A DNA stretch of 64,000 bases from Planctomycetota bacterium (GCA_016795325.1 JAEUHY010000023.1:124001-188000); one strand, 5' to 3'. Positions 23,732-33,065 are shown, counted from the first letter of the stretch. Notes: generated by a model from the sequence alone, not told the origin. Made by a program: numbers and translations.

Positions 23732-24868
23732 TTAGGCCAGATTGACGAGCGCTGCGCCCGCCACAGCCGCCAGGCCCGCACCCAAGGCCGAGCCGAGGCC
23801 GATTCGGACCAAGTTCGCGAGCCTCTCGGCGCGCTGTTTCTCTTGGGAGATCGCGCCCTCGACTTGCCGGGCCAATTCCGCCGCGGACGAGGTGCGCTGT
23901 TCGCGCGCGAGCGCCGTGGCGCGCACGACCGCGGTTTCCAGACCGCTTCGCAGGCGCCGCAGCCACTTGCTGTCGCGCGGGTCGAGGCGTGCGCTCGCTG
24001 ACTCACTCCGCACGGGCTTCGGCGCCGGCGCCTGCAACCAGTGCGCGCCAGCTTCGCCAGCCGCGGCGCCGTGCCTGCCGAGCAGTTGGCGCAGCACGAC
24101 TCCGAGTGAGAACACGTCGGCGCGCTCGTCGAGTTGCGGGCCGCCGAAGGCGAAGTGCTCCGGCGCCATGAACGCGGGAGTGCCCATCACGAGTTCGGTG
24201 TCGTCGGGATTCGCAGGTTCGAAAGCCGCACCACGCAGTCGCGCCAGACCCAAATCGATCAGCACCGCGCGGCGCTGGCCGTCGCGCTCGGTGACGAGCA
24301 CGTTGTCGGGCTTGAGATCGCCGTGCAGCACGCCGCGCGTGTGCAGGTGCTCCACCGAACGCGCCAGTTGCACGAACAACTCGAGCCGTTCGTCGAGCGC
24401 GAGTTCGCGACGTTCGCAGTAGGCGAGCAGCGGTTCGCCGTCGACCCACTCCATCGCCAGCCACGGGCGGCCGTGTTCGTCCGCGCCGCACTCGTACAGC
24501 CGCGCGATGCCGGGATGTTCGGCGAGCGCGAGCGCCTGTTGTTCGACTGCGAACTGGCGCATCAGGCTCGGCGCGAACAGGCCCTCGCCGACGGTCTTCA
24601 GCGCCACGCGTCGGCGCACCGGCGACTGCGACTCGGCGAGGTAGACCGTGCCCATGCCGCCCGAGCCCAACTTGCGCAGCACGCGGTAGGGACCGAACTC
24701 GCGCGCGGCCTGCGGCGCTGCCGGGGCCAGCGTCTCGGGCGAAGCCGCGTCGCGCCGGCCCGGCGCAGCGAGCGGCGCGCGGGTCGCCGCGGAACTCGCC
24801 GGCGCCGCGCTGGCCGCCGCGAACAAGAACGGAAGAAGAGCGGCGGCTTTGGCGAGCAAGCGGGTCAT
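23732..24868 (-). CDS. Ser/Thr protein kinase with N-terminal signal/anchor and C-terminal helix
   Basis: A 378-residue Hanks-type kinase. The kinase domain covers about 58-345: GSGGMGTV (68-75), Lys91 in VALK, HGDLKPDN (His182, Asp184, Asn189), DLG (205-207, with Leu for the usual Phe) and APE (235-237). The catalytic loop reads HGD rather than HRD, so it is a non-RD kinase, but all catalytic residues are kept. Residues 5-22 are hydrophobic and small-residue-rich like a signal peptide, and a second membrane helix lies at 353-377. If both span the membrane, the kinase domain would be outside, which is unusual. No downstream in-frame Met offers a clean alternative start. It is divergent from the FG-GAP gene and has its own terminator. 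Confidence 0.87.
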   Translation of the reverse strand: MTRLLAKAAALLPFLFAAASAAPASSAATRAPLAAPGRRDAASPETLAPAAPQAAREFGPYRVLRKLGSGGMGTVYLAESQSPVRRRVALKTVGEGLFAPSLMRQFAVEQQALALAEHPGIARLYECGADEHGRPWLAMEWVDGEPLLAYCERRELALDERLELFVQLARSVEHLHTRGVLHGDLKPDNVLVTERDGQRRAVLIDLGLARLRGAAFEPANPDDTELVMGTPAFMAPEHFAFGGPQLDERADVFSLGVVLRQLLGRHGAAAGEAGAHWLQAPAPKPVRSESASARLDPRDSKWLRRLRSGLETAVVRATALAREQRTSSAAELARQVEGAISQEKQRAERLANLVRIGLGSALGAGLAAVAGAALVNLA

Positions 24869-25135
24869 CGTGGGGGCACTCCGGGGCGCGGTGGGCCCGC
24901 CGCCAAGCACATCCGGCGCCGCGGCGCGCGGGTCGTGCTCGATCGCGCGCCAAACGCAGTGCGAGCCCCTTCGAGCGCGTTTCGCCGAGCCGACGGTCTG
25001 CCTCGCTGGCAGGGCGGCTGGGCGCCCCTGCCGCTTCGGCGGCGCGGGCCTGTAACGCACGAGTTCGGCCCTGGATTCGATTCCCCGTCGGCGCCGCTTG
25101 CGCCGCGCTCCTCCGGTCCACCGATCGCACTCCCC

Positions 25136-26935
25136 ATGAGCTTCGCCCTCGCCCGCGTCTCGTTCTTCGCCCTCATCAGCACCTCGCTCGCCGCCTCCAG
25201 CGCGACTGCGCAGTCCGAACTGCAGAGCTACTTCGGCCCGAGCAACTCGCGCGCGGGGACGTCCCTCGAAAGCGTCGCCGATCTCAACGCCGACGGCTAC
25301 GCAGAACTGCTCGTCGGTCGACCGGGCAGCGACGGCGGCCGCGGCCAACTCGTGTGCGTGTCGGGGCGCTACTTGGGCGGGCAGGGCGGTTCGATCCTGC
25401 TCTGGACGTATTCGCCCAGCGCGGCGATCGCGAGCGCCGATGCGAGCCTGGGGCACGCGGTGACCTCGGTCGCCGACCTCAACGGCGACGGTGTGCGCGA
25501 CATCGCCGTCGGCGCGCCCTTCGACGATGCGGGCGGTGCGAACGCGGGCGCGGTGTTCTTCCTGAGCGGATCGGCCAGCGCGCCGACGCTGCTGCGCAAG
25601 ATCAACGGCGAGGCGGCCGGCGATCGTTTCGGTTGGGCGCTCGACGGCGCGAGCGACCTCAACATCGACGGCAAGGAAGACGTGGCCGTCGGCGCGCCGT
25701 TGCGCGACGGCAACGGCGCCAACGTCGGCGCCGTCTACAAGGTCTCGGGCGGCGCTGCGATCACGGGAGCGGCCTGGAAGCTGGGCGAGGTGAAGGGACT
25801 GCTCGCGGGTGAGCAACTCGGCTACAGCGTGCTCGCGGGCGTCAACCTCAACGGCGACTTCTTCCGCGACATCGTCGCCGGTGCGCCGTTCGCTGCTTTC
25901 CTCAACGAAGCTTCGCGCGGCGCCGTGCGTGTGTACGACGGCCTCGATCTTTCGATCGAGGGCTCCTACTACGGAACGATCGGCGATTTGTTCGGCTGGG
26001 CGTTGACGGGCCTGCCGGACTTCAACGGCGATCTGCGTCCCGATGTGCTCATCGGCGCGCCGGGCAGCGACCTGGGCGGCGTCGACTCGGGCCGCGCCGT
26101 ACTGCTCTCGGGCGCCGAGATGTTCGGCCAGGGCTCGCTCTACGTCGAGCTCGCGGAATGGATCGGAAGCGGCGCGGCAGACGCCTTCGGACAGTCGGTG
26201 GCGTGGACGCAGGACGTGAGCGGCGACGGAAAGGCGGATCTGCTCGTCGGCGCTCCGGGCTACGAGCCGTTCCTCTTCGGCGTGAACAACGGCGCGGTGT
26301 ACGTGTTCTCGGGCGCGAGCCTCGAACGCATCGGCTTCTTGCAAGGCGACGCCGACGAGTCGCTCGGCGACAGCGTCGCCAGCGCGGGCCTGCTCGGTTT
26401 CGACGCCGACCTCGACGGCGACGGCGTGCGCGACTTCTTCGCCGCCGGAAGCAGCTGCGATGCCGTCGTGCCCAACGGCGGCGTGGTCAAGGGCGTCAGC
26501 CTCTACCCCAGTTCGCCGCTCACGTACTGCACGGGCAAGACGAACAGTCTGGGCTGCGTGCCGGGCGTCACGCGCAGCGGCGTGCCGAGCCTCTCGAGCC
26601 CGCTCCCGTTCAACGTCAACGCCATCAACATCATCAACCAGAAGCAGGGGCTGCTCTTCTACGGCTTCGCTCCCGAGAGCTCGCCGTTCCAAGGCGGCAC
26701 GCTGTGCGTCGCAGCGCCGACGACGCGCACGCCGGTGCAGAGCTCGGGCGGTTCGACCAGCGGCGCGGACTGCACGGGCACGTTTGCGCTCGACTTCAAC
26801 GCGCGCATCCAGTCGGGCGTCGACCTGGCGCTCAGCCTCGGCGCCGAGGTTTATTGCCAATACTGGTCGCGCGATCCACAGAGCCCTTCGACGACTAGCC
26901 TGACCAACGCGCTGCGCTTTCTCGTGCAGCCTTGA
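25136..26935 (+). CDS. secreted FG-GAP (integrin-alpha-like) beta-propeller
   Basis: A 599-residue exported protein. Signal peptide 1-25 ends in ATAQ. Residues 35-455 contain seven FG-GAP blades, each with an FGxSV-like strand, a DxNxDGxxD calcium loop and an (A/V)GAP turn (for example LNGDGVRDIAVGAP and VSGDGKADLLVGAP), the expected number for a closed propeller. Residues 463-599 are the shared Cys-rich C-terminal domain of the subtype ending in YWSRDPQSPS and a hydrophobic strand. No catalytic residues are visible, so the role is probably adhesion or binding of a surface ligand with calcium. It is divergent from the signal-anchored kinase gene over a 267-nt gap and is followed by a U-rich terminator. 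Confidence 0.9.
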   Translation: MSFALARVSFFALISTSLAASSATAQSELQSYFGPSNSRAGTSLESVADLNADGYAELLVGRPGSDGGRGQLVCVSGRYLGGQGGSILLWTYSPSAAIASADASLGHAVTSVADLNGDGVRDIAVGAPFDDAGGANAGAVFFLSGSASAPTLLRKINGEAAGDRFGWALDGASDLNIDGKEDVAVGAPLRDGNGANVGAVYKVSGGAAITGAAWKLGEVKGLLAGEQLGYSVLAGVNLNGDFFRDIVAGAPFAAFLNEASRGAVRVYDGLDLSIEGSYYGTIGDLFGWALTGLPDFNGDLRPDVLIGAPGSDLGGVDSGRAVLLSGAEMFGQGSLYVELAEWIGSGAADAFGQSVAWTQDVSGDGKADLLVGAPGYEPFLFGVNNGAVYVFSGASLERIGFLQGDADESLGDSVASAGLLGFDADLDGDGVRDFFAAGSSCDAVVPNGGVVKGVSLYPSSPLTYCTGKTNSLGCVPGVTRSGVPSLSSPLPFNVNAINIINQKQGLLFYGFAPESSPFQGGTLCVAAPTTRTPVQSSGGSTSGADCTGTFALDFNARIQSGVDLALSLGAEVYCQYWSRDPQSPSTTSLTNALRFLVQP

Positions 26936-26948
26936 GGCCGTCCGAGCG

Positions 26949-27004
26949 CGCGACACGCGGAGCCTCTCAGGGAGCAGTTCGACGAGCGTGTCGCGTGTTC
27001 TTGT
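26949..27004 (+). terminator. terminator after the FG-GAP gene
   Basis: CGCGACACGC and GCGTGTCGCG form a perfect 10-bp stem around a 27-nt partly structured loop, followed by TGTTCTTGT. It starts 13 nt after the FG-GAP stop and precedes the DUF952-cupin gene on the same strand. Confidence 0.6.
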
Positions 27005-27050
27005 CGAGCGCTGACGCCGTGTAGTCCCGCGCGCGTCGTCAGTCTTTACG

Positions 27051-27869
27051 ATGCGCGCCATGGCGCCTCGCATCTACCACGTCACCACTCCGGCAGAGTT
27101 CGAACTGGCCCAGCGCGCGGGCGTTCACGCGCCGGCTTCGCTGAAGGCCGAGGGTTTCGTGCACTGCTGTTTCCGCGGCCAACTCGCCGGCGTGCTCGAG
27201 CGCTACTTCCGCGGCGCGGGGCCGCTGGTCGTGCTCGAACTCGATCCGCGCGGAGTCGGGACGCTGCGCGTCGAGGCGCCGCCCGGCGCAAACGAGGGCT
27301 TTCCGCACGTGTACGCGCCGCTGCCGATGGCGGCGCTGCGGCGCACGTTCTCCTTGAGCGAAGGCGCCGGTGGCCACGTCGCACCGCGCGAGTTGCTCGA
27401 GGCCGCGGCGCAGTCCGAGCGCGAACTCGCCGCGCTGCGCGCTGCTTACGCGTGGTACGACCATCCCGAAGGCCCCAAGTTCGTCGAGACGCACCGCGAC
27501 GCGCACCGCACCAGCGGGCACTGGTTGTTCGAGCCCGGCGCGATCTCGGCCTTCCACCGCGTGCTCGACAGCGAGGAGTTGTGGCTCGCCCAGCGCGGAA
27601 GCCTGCGCGTGCACGTGATCGACCCCGGCGGCGTGCACCGCGAGCACGCGCTCGGTCTCGATCTCGCCGCGGGCGAGCGTCCGGTGCTCAGCGTGCCGCG
27701 CGGTTGGCTGCAAGCGGCGGAACTGCCCGTCGGAGAGCCGTTCGCGTTCGGCGCCAACGTGTGCGCGCCGTGTTTCGAGTTCAGTCGCTTCGAGTTGACG
27801 CCGCGCGCGGAGTTGCTCGCGCGTTGGCCGCAGCACGCCGAATTGGTGCTGCGGCTCACGCACGTTTGA
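27051..27869 (+). CDS. DUF952-cupin_5 (DUF985) fusion protein
   Basis: A 272-residue cytoplasmic protein made of two domains normally encoded separately. Residues 5-110 match DUF952 (IYHVTTPAEFELAQRAG, then EGFVHCCFRGQL and FPHVYAPLPMAAL). Residues 125-270 match the cupin_5/DUF985 family: WYDHPEGPKFVETHRD, FHRVLDSEELWLAQRG, ALGLDLAAGERPVLSVPRGW, VCAPCFEFSRFEL. The cupin His and Glu metal ligands are partly present. Both families are uncharacterised, with proposed roles in small-molecule binding or sugar metabolism. An ATG nine nt downstream (MAPRIYHV) is an equally good start. It converges on the following secreted-protein gene with only 9 nt between the stops. Confidence 0.85.
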   Translation: MRAMAPRIYHVTTPAEFELAQRAGVHAPASLKAEGFVHCCFRGQLAGVLERYFRGAGPLVVLELDPRGVGTLRVEAPPGANEGFPHVYAPLPMAALRRTFSLSEGAGGHVAPRELLEAAAQSERELAALRAAYAWYDHPEGPKFVETHRDAHRTSGHWLFEPGAISAFHRVLDSEELWLAQRGSLRVHVIDPGGVHREHALGLDLAAGERPVLSVPRGWLQAAELPVGEPFAFGANVCAPCFEFSRFELTPRAELLARWPQHAELVLRLTHV

Positions 27870-27878
27870 GCGCCTGGC

Positions 27879-28868
27879 TCAGGGCTTCATCGTCAGCTCG
27901 ATAGCGTTCGACAGGTTCGTCGTGCGCGGGGCCGGCGGGTCGCGAAACCAGGCCTGCGCGTAGAGCTTGTCGCCGGTTGCGAACGGCAGCCCGAGCGCGC
28001 TGGGGAACGAGCCGAAGAAGTTGTTGAGCTCGACGCTGAGCACGCCGTTGCACTGGCTCGCCACGCCGCCCGAAGTCTGCGGGAAGGTGCGCTGCGTCGG
28101 CGACTTCACGCAGAAGAAGCTCGTGCTCGTCGTCGCCCAGGGCAGCGGCGAGAAGCCCGTGTTGTCGAGGCCGTAGAACACAAGGCCCTGCTTCTGGCCT
28201 TCGACGTTCGCGACGGTGAGCGTGCAGGGGCTCGCCTGCGAAGCGCTCGGTTGCGCACTGGCGCTGATCGTCGCGTTGCAGCCGTTCGTCGTGGTTCCCG
28301 CCGTGCAGTAGTTCGTCGGCGTCGACGTCGTCAACATGAACGTGTCGAAGGCGAGGCGCCAGCCGCAGTCGGCGTAGCACGTGCTCGAACCCAGATACAG
28401 CGGGCGCGGGTACGCCGGCGCCCTCGGCGGCGCGTTGTAGGTCCCGACGAAGCCGGCGCCCGAGTTCGTGCCCTGAATCTCGATCACGAACAGCGCGCCC
28501 TGCGCGAACTGGAGATTCGCGGCGCTGCAATTGACGAACACGGTCTGGGGCGCAGCAGCCGAGGTCTTGGTGACGAGAGTCTGGAACAGCGCAGGCGAAC
28601 TGCTGAAGCCGCCGCCCGCGCGCAGGCGCAAGTTGAATGACGAGCCGACAGCGCCATTGAGGTAGACGTTGACGCCTTCGAGTTGTCCGGCGACTCCGGT
28701 CTGAACTTCTTGCTGCCAGATCAGGCTCGACGCGTCGCCGTTGAAGCCCGCCGTCTGCGTCGGCGGAGGCGGCGGATACGGATTGCTCTGGTCCAACACG
28801 CCGGTTTGAGCTGTCGCGGCGGCCGTCAGCGTGGTGAGGAGCAAGGTGAGGGCGGCGATGCACTTCAT
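27879..28868 (-). CDS. small secreted protein with planctomycete C-terminal domain
   Basis: A 329-residue exported protein. Residues 1-20 are a signal peptide ending in TAQ. Residues 22-183 form an unclassified beta-rich region with a WQQEVQTGVAGQLEGVNVYLNG segment resembling a jelly-roll binding module, and two nearby Cys (STCYADCGW). Residues 187-329 are the shared Cys-rich C-terminal domain of the subtype carrying EGQKQGLVFYGLDNTGF and ending FRDPPAPRTTNLSNAIEL. No catalytic signature is seen. The N-terminal half resembles that of the secreted protein at 48.1 kb in plan but not in close sequence. A TACAGT hexamer lies 47 nt upstream of the start. Confidence 0.82.
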   Translation of the reverse strand: MKCIAALTLLLTTLTAAATAQTGVLDQSNPYPPPPPTQTAGFNGDASSLIWQQEVQTGVAGQLEGVNVYLNGAVGSSFNLRLRAGGGFSSSPALFQTLVTKTSAAAPQTVFVNCSAANLQFAQGALFVIEIQGTNSGAGFVGTYNAPPRAPAYPRPLYLGSSTCYADCGWRLAFDTFMLTTSTPTNYCTAGTTTNGCNATISASAQPSASQASPCTLTVANVEGQKQGLVFYGLDNTGFSPLPWATTSTSFFCVKSPTQRTFPQTSGGVASQCNGVLSVELNNFFGSFPSALGLPFATGDKLYAQAWFRDPPAPRTTNLSNAIELTMKP

Positions 28869-28979
28869 GGGATGTTCGGGCGCTCGGTGGGGGCTGTGGG
28901 GGGGCGAGCGGGATGACTGTAGCCCGACACACGCGTTTGAGGGTCAGCGCGGCTCGACGCGCGCGGTTCTAATGCACGG

Positions 28980-31900
28980 ATGCGCCACGCCCTGCTCCCG
29001 TGCTCGTTCCTCGCCCTCAGCGCCTTCGCACGCGCGGACTTCAACTTCGCGAACTTCACCAGCACGGCCGGCTTGAGCCTCGCGGGCGCCGCCGCGGGCG
29101 CTGGCGCTGTGCTGCGCCTCACTCCCGCGAGCGGAAATCAGTCCGGGGCTGCGTGGAACCTCACCAAGCAGTCCGTCGCGAACGGCTTCGAGACCACGTT
29201 CCAGTTCCAGCTCGAGAGCGCGAACGGCGCCGACGGTTTCGCGTTCGTCGTGCAGAACACGTCGGCGACGGCGCTGGGCGGCGCGGGTTGTGAGCTGGGC
29301 TACCACGGCCTCGCGAACAGCCTCGCGGTCGAGTTCGACACCTACTCCAACGGAAGTTGTTCCGTCGCGAACGTCAACGACCCCGCGAATCTGCACCTCA
29401 GCGTGCACACGCTCGGGCTGGGCGCGAACAGCGTGGCCGAATCGGCCTCGATCGCCGTGACGAGCGTCGTGCCGAACTTCACCGACGGCGCGCCGCACAC
29501 CGCGCGCATTCGCTACGCCGGCGGAGTGCTCAGCGTGTTCGTCGACAACCTCGCGCAACCGGTGCTCAGCGCGCCGCTCGCGCTTGCGTCGACGCTTTCT
29601 CTCGATCAAGGCCGCGCCTGGGTGGGCTTCACTGCGGCGACGGGCGGCCTCGCCGAGCGCCACGACGTGCTCGACTGGGACTTCGACGAGACCGTCACGA
29701 GCGGCGGCAACGTGCCGCCGGCGACGCCGACGATCACCGAGCCTGCGCAGTCAGGCCAGGTGCTCAACGCGGCCGACGTGCACATGGAGTGCGCGCCGTT
29801 CAGCGACGCGAACCCTGGCGACCAACACCTGTGCACCGACTGGGAGATCTGGACCGTCGCGCCGTCGCAGCGTGTGTGGTCGACCCTGTGCATCGGCGGC
29901 GTCGAACGCCTGCACACGCACTTTGGCGATGGACAATTCGAGGGCTCGCACGCCGGCCGCACGGAGTTGTTTCCGAGCACGAACTACGTGCTCCGCGTGC
30001 GCCACTCCGACGACAGCGGCGACGCGTTGACGAGCTGGAGCGGCTGGGCGCAGCGCAACTTCACCACCGGCGGCGCGACGCAGATCTTCCCGCTCGAACT
30101 CGACGATCTGGCGCTCAGCCCTCTGCCGGTGTGGCGCATCGCGAACTCGCAGACGCCGATCTACCTCTCGCCGGCCGCGACACCCTCGCGTTTGTTCCTC
30201 GAGGATGCGGCCGGCATGCCGCTCGTCGAAGTGCGCGGAGACAACGGCTTCCAAAACCTCGTGTTCGACCAGCCGCCGCTCGCGATGCACGACGCGGTGC
30301 GCGTGCGCTTCCAAGCCGGATCCGCGGCGCTGGGATTGCCGGCCAGCGACTTCACGGTGGTGGATCACGACTGTGAGACCCACACGCTCTACCTGCCGAC
30401 GATCGCGCTCGCTGCGGGTGCGCAGGCCGTGTACTGGATCAACTCCGACGGCGCGAGCTTCGCCGGCTCGCCCGCGCAGACTGCGCCGGTGTTCACGACG
30501 CTCGCGCGCGCTCCGTCGCCCGCGTGGCGCGCGAGCCAGGACGGCTTCAAGGTCGAGGTCGTCGCCACAGGCTTCCAACTGCCGATCAACCTGGTTTTCG
30601 CGCCGAATCCGGGCACGTCGCCGACCTCGCCGTTCCTGTACGTGAGCGAGCTGTACGGCTCGATCAAGGTGATCCAGCGCAACCGCGTGGTGAGCACCTA
30701 CGCGAGCGGGCTGATCAACTTCAGTCCGACGGGCGCCTTCCCGGGTTCGGGCGAACAAGGGCTCACCGGGCTCGCCGTCGATCCGGCGACGGGCGATCTG
30801 TTCGCTGCGATGCTCTACGCGCCGCTGGTCAATCCCGCGAACCACTTCCCCAAGATCGTGCGCTTCACGAGCAACGACGGCGGCCGCACGGCGGCGACGC
30901 AGACCACGATCCTCGACATGGTCGGTGAAACGCAGGGCCAGTCGCACCAGATCTCCAACCTCACGCTGCTCCCCGACGGAACTCTGCTGTGCCACATGGG
31001 CGACGGCTTCGACTCGTCGACCGGCCAGAACCTCAACTCGTTCCGCGGCAAGATCCTGCGCCTGAACCTCAACGGCACGCCGGTCGCGAGCAATCCGTTC
31101 TTCAACGCGGCCGACGGCATCACGTCGCGCGACTACGTATACGCCTACGGCCTGCGCAATCCGTTCGGCGGCGAGTACCGCGCGGCCGACGGCGCGCAGT
31201 ACTTCGTCGAGAACGGGCCGAGCGTGGACCGCTTCGCCAAGCTCGTCAGCGGGCGCAACTACCTTTGGGACGGCAGCGACGCGAGCATGGCGAACTTCGC
31301 GCTCTACAACTGGAACCCGGCGACTGGGCCGGTGAACCTCGCCTTCATCCAGCCGCAAAGCTTCGGCGGAAGCGGATTTCCGGCCAGTTCGCAGGGCCAC
31401 GCGTTCGTGACGGAGTCGGGGCCTACCTATGCGTCGGGCCAGAACTCGCAGGGCAAGCGCATCACCGAGTGGGTGCTGAACTCCAGCGGCGCGCTCGTCG
31501 CGGGGCCGCTTCCGTTCCTGCGCTACACCGGCTTCCTCAAGGCCACCACCTGCGGCCTCGAGGCCGGCCCCGACGGCTTGTACTTCTCCGACCTGTACCG
31601 CGAGCAAGGTTCCAACCCGACTGCGGCGGGCGCCAACGTGCTGCGCGTGTACTACGAAGCGCCGCGCGACTGCAACGGCAACGGGCTCGACGACGTGTGC
31701 GATGTCGTGAATGGCGCGAGCGCCGACAGCGATCTCAACGGCGTGCCCGACGAGTGCGACTGTCGCGGAGTCAACTACTGCACCGCCAAGGTGAACAGCG
31801 CCGGCTGCACGCCGCAGATCACGTCGAGTGGTTCGGCCACGCTGGGCGGCGCCGACGACTTCGTGCTGCTCGCGGACAACGTGCTCAACCAGCGGCCGGG

Positions 31901-32186
31901 CATGTTGCTCTGGTCGTTCGCGCCGGCCGAGATTCCGTTCGGGGGCGGCACGCGGTGCGTGGCGGCGCCCACGGTGCGCACGCCGTTGCAAGGCTCCGGC
32001 GGTTCGACGAGCGGCGTCGACTGCACGGGCGCCTATGCGTTCGCGCTCAGCGACGCCGCGATGGCGAGCGCAGGCTTCAGCGCCGGTTCGCCCGTGTATT
32101 TCCAGTACTGGTCGCGCGACAGCGGGTTCAGTGCACCGAACAACATCGGGCTCACCGACGCTTTGCGCGTGCTCGTGTGTCCGTGA
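28980..32186 (+). CDS. secreted L-type lectin / PQQ-type sugar dehydrogenase chimera
   Basis: A 1,068-residue exported protein. After a signal peptide (1-19), residues 20-235 form an L-type (legume-like) lectin domain with GFETTFQFQLES, DGFAFVVQN and LAVEFDTYSNG. Residues 245-370 are fibronectin-like. Residues 530-905 match the glucose/sorbosone dehydrogenase beta-propeller family: GEQGLTGLAVDP, LLPDGTLLCHMGDG, RGKILRLNLNG, YAYGLRNPFGGE and ENGPSVD. Residues 908-932 have a dockerin-like pair of DxNxNGxxD loops, and 935-1068 are the shared C-terminal domain. It should bind and possibly oxidise sugars at the cell surface with pyrroloquinoline quinone, though cofactor residues cannot be proven here. 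It is divergent from the preceding secreted-protein gene. Confidence 0.87.
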   Translation: MRHALLPCSFLALSAFARADFNFANFTSTAGLSLAGAAAGAGAVLRLTPASGNQSGAAWNLTKQSVANGFETTFQFQLESANGADGFAFVVQNTSATALGGAGCELGYHGLANSLAVEFDTYSNGSCSVANVNDPANLHLSVHTLGLGANSVAESASIAVTSVVPNFTDGAPHTARIRYAGGVLSVFVDNLAQPVLSAPLALASTLSLDQGRAWVGFTAATGGLAERHDVLDWDFDETVTSGGNVPPATPTITEPAQSGQVLNAADVHMECAPFSDANPGDQHLCTDWEIWTVAPSQRVWSTLCIGGVERLHTHFGDGQFEGSHAGRTELFPSTNYVLRVRHSDDSGDALTSWSGWAQRNFTTGGATQIFPLELDDLALSPLPVWRIANSQTPIYLSPAATPSRLFLEDAAGMPLVEVRGDNGFQNLVFDQPPLAMHDAVRVRFQAGSAALGLPASDFTVVDHDCETHTLYLPTIALAAGAQAVYWINSDGASFAGSPAQTAPVFTTLARAPSPAWRASQDGFKVEVVATGFQLPINLVFAPNPGTSPTSPFLYVSELYGSIKVIQRNRVVSTYASGLINFSPTGAFPGSGEQGLTGLAVDPATGDLFAAMLYAPLVNPANHFPKIVRFTSNDGGRTAATQTTILDMVGETQGQSHQISNLTLLPDGTLLCHMGDGFDSSTGQNLNSFRGKILRLNLNGTPVASNPFFNAADGITSRDYVYAYGLRNPFGGEYRAADGAQYFVENGPSVDRFAKLVSGRNYLWDGSDASMANFALYNWNPATGPVNLAFIQPQSFGGSGFPASSQGHAFVTESGPTYASGQNSQGKRITEWVLNSSGALVAGPLPFLRYTGFLKATTCGLEAGPDGLYFSDLYREQGSNPTAAGANVLRVYYEAPRDCNGNGLDDVCDVVNGASADSDLNGVPDECDCRGVNYCTAKVNSAGCTPQITSSGSATLGGADDFVLLADNVLNQRPGMLLWSFAPAEIPFGGGTRCVAAPTVRTPLQGSGGSTSGVDCTGAYAFALSDAAMASAGFSAGSPVYFQYWSRDSGFSAPNNIGLTDALRVLVCP

Positions 32187-32214
32187 GACGCGCGCCGCGT
32201 ACAGGTCCGTCGTT

Positions 32215-32877
32215 GTGACTCGCGAAACCTCGCCTCACGCGGCCCAGCGGCGCGTGGAACTCGTCGCGGCCTCCGCGGTCGAACGTTCGCCGTGGAAGAA
32301 CGGGCGCGGCGTCACCGAACAGATCGCCATCTGGCCGCGCGGCGCGAGCTTCGCGAGCGGGGCCTTCGAGGCGCGCGTTTCGAAGGCCGCGGTGATCGAA
32401 AACGGCGCGTTTTCGAGCTTTCCAGGCTTCGAGCGCGTGCTGCTGGTCACCTCGGGCACGGGCCTGGTCGTGACGCACGGCGCGAGCGCGCCGCGCGCGC
32501 GGCTGCGGCGTCTCGAGCCTTATCGCTTCGACGGCGCCTGGCCGACCGAGGGCGAGCTCGTCGACGGACCGGTGCGCGACTTCAACGTGTTCACGCGCCG
32601 CGGCGAGCTGCGCGCCGAGCTCGAAGCCGTTCCCCTGGCGCTGCGCGTTTCGCGCGAGCCGCTCGACGCGTTGCACGCGCTCGTTCACGTGCTCTCCGGA
32701 ACTGCGACGGCGCGCGTCACCGGCGAGGAGACGCCGTTCGTGCTCGCTGCCGGCGACAGCCTGCGCATCGACGACGCGCGCGTGGGCGACGAGCTGGAAC
32801 TGGTCGGTTCCGCGGCGGATGCCGTCGCACTCGTCGTGCGGCTGCGCAGGACGCCGGGGCCTCGCGAACGGGCCTGA
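32215..32877 (+). CDS. HutD/Ves-like cupin protein
   Basis: A 220-residue protein of the HutD/Ves cupin family. Typical elements are SPWKNGRGVTEQIAIWP near the N terminus, the first cupin half with FSSFPGFERVLLVTSGTG, then DFNVFTRRG and the second half with LSGTATARVTGEETPFVLAAGDSLRID. HutD is linked to histidine utilisation in proteobacteria and Ves to cold growth, but the biochemical role is unknown and no hut genes are near. The start is uncertain: a GTG 28 nt after the previous stop was chosen because it gives normal family length. A second GTG lies 13 codons downstream. No signal peptide is present. Confidence 0.75.
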   Translation: MTRETSPHAAQRRVELVAASAVERSPWKNGRGVTEQIAIWPRGASFASGAFEARVSKAAVIENGAFSSFPGFERVLLVTSGTGLVVTHGASAPRARLRRLEPYRFDGAWPTEGELVDGPVRDFNVFTRRGELRAELEAVPLALRVSREPLDALHALVHVLSGTATARVTGEETPFVLAAGDSLRIDDARVGDELELVGSAADAVALVVRLRRTPGPRERA

Positions 32878-33065
32878 GATCTGGCGACGAAAGTCGGGCG
32901 ACTGGCGGGAACTTCTCGGTCTCGCCCGGCGATCAGCACGCGCTCCGCGGGGCAATGCGGTCGCTGCTGAATGTGCGGCTCGGCCGGCGTACGACGTGCA
33001 ACGCTCGGATCAGGTTCGAGGCCGATCTCGGCCGTGTCTTCGGTGCGCGCGAGCAACCCGCCAAC

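Noticed and set aside
25021..25095. tRNA-like sequence ending TTCGATTCCCCG-TCGGCGCC upstream of the FG-GAP gene
   Set aside because: The acceptor pairs at 6 of 7 positions and an anticodon-like CTGTAAC loop exists, but the T-stem pairs at only 3 of 5 positions, the D-loop lacks GG and is too short, and no CCA is encoded. Most likely chance.
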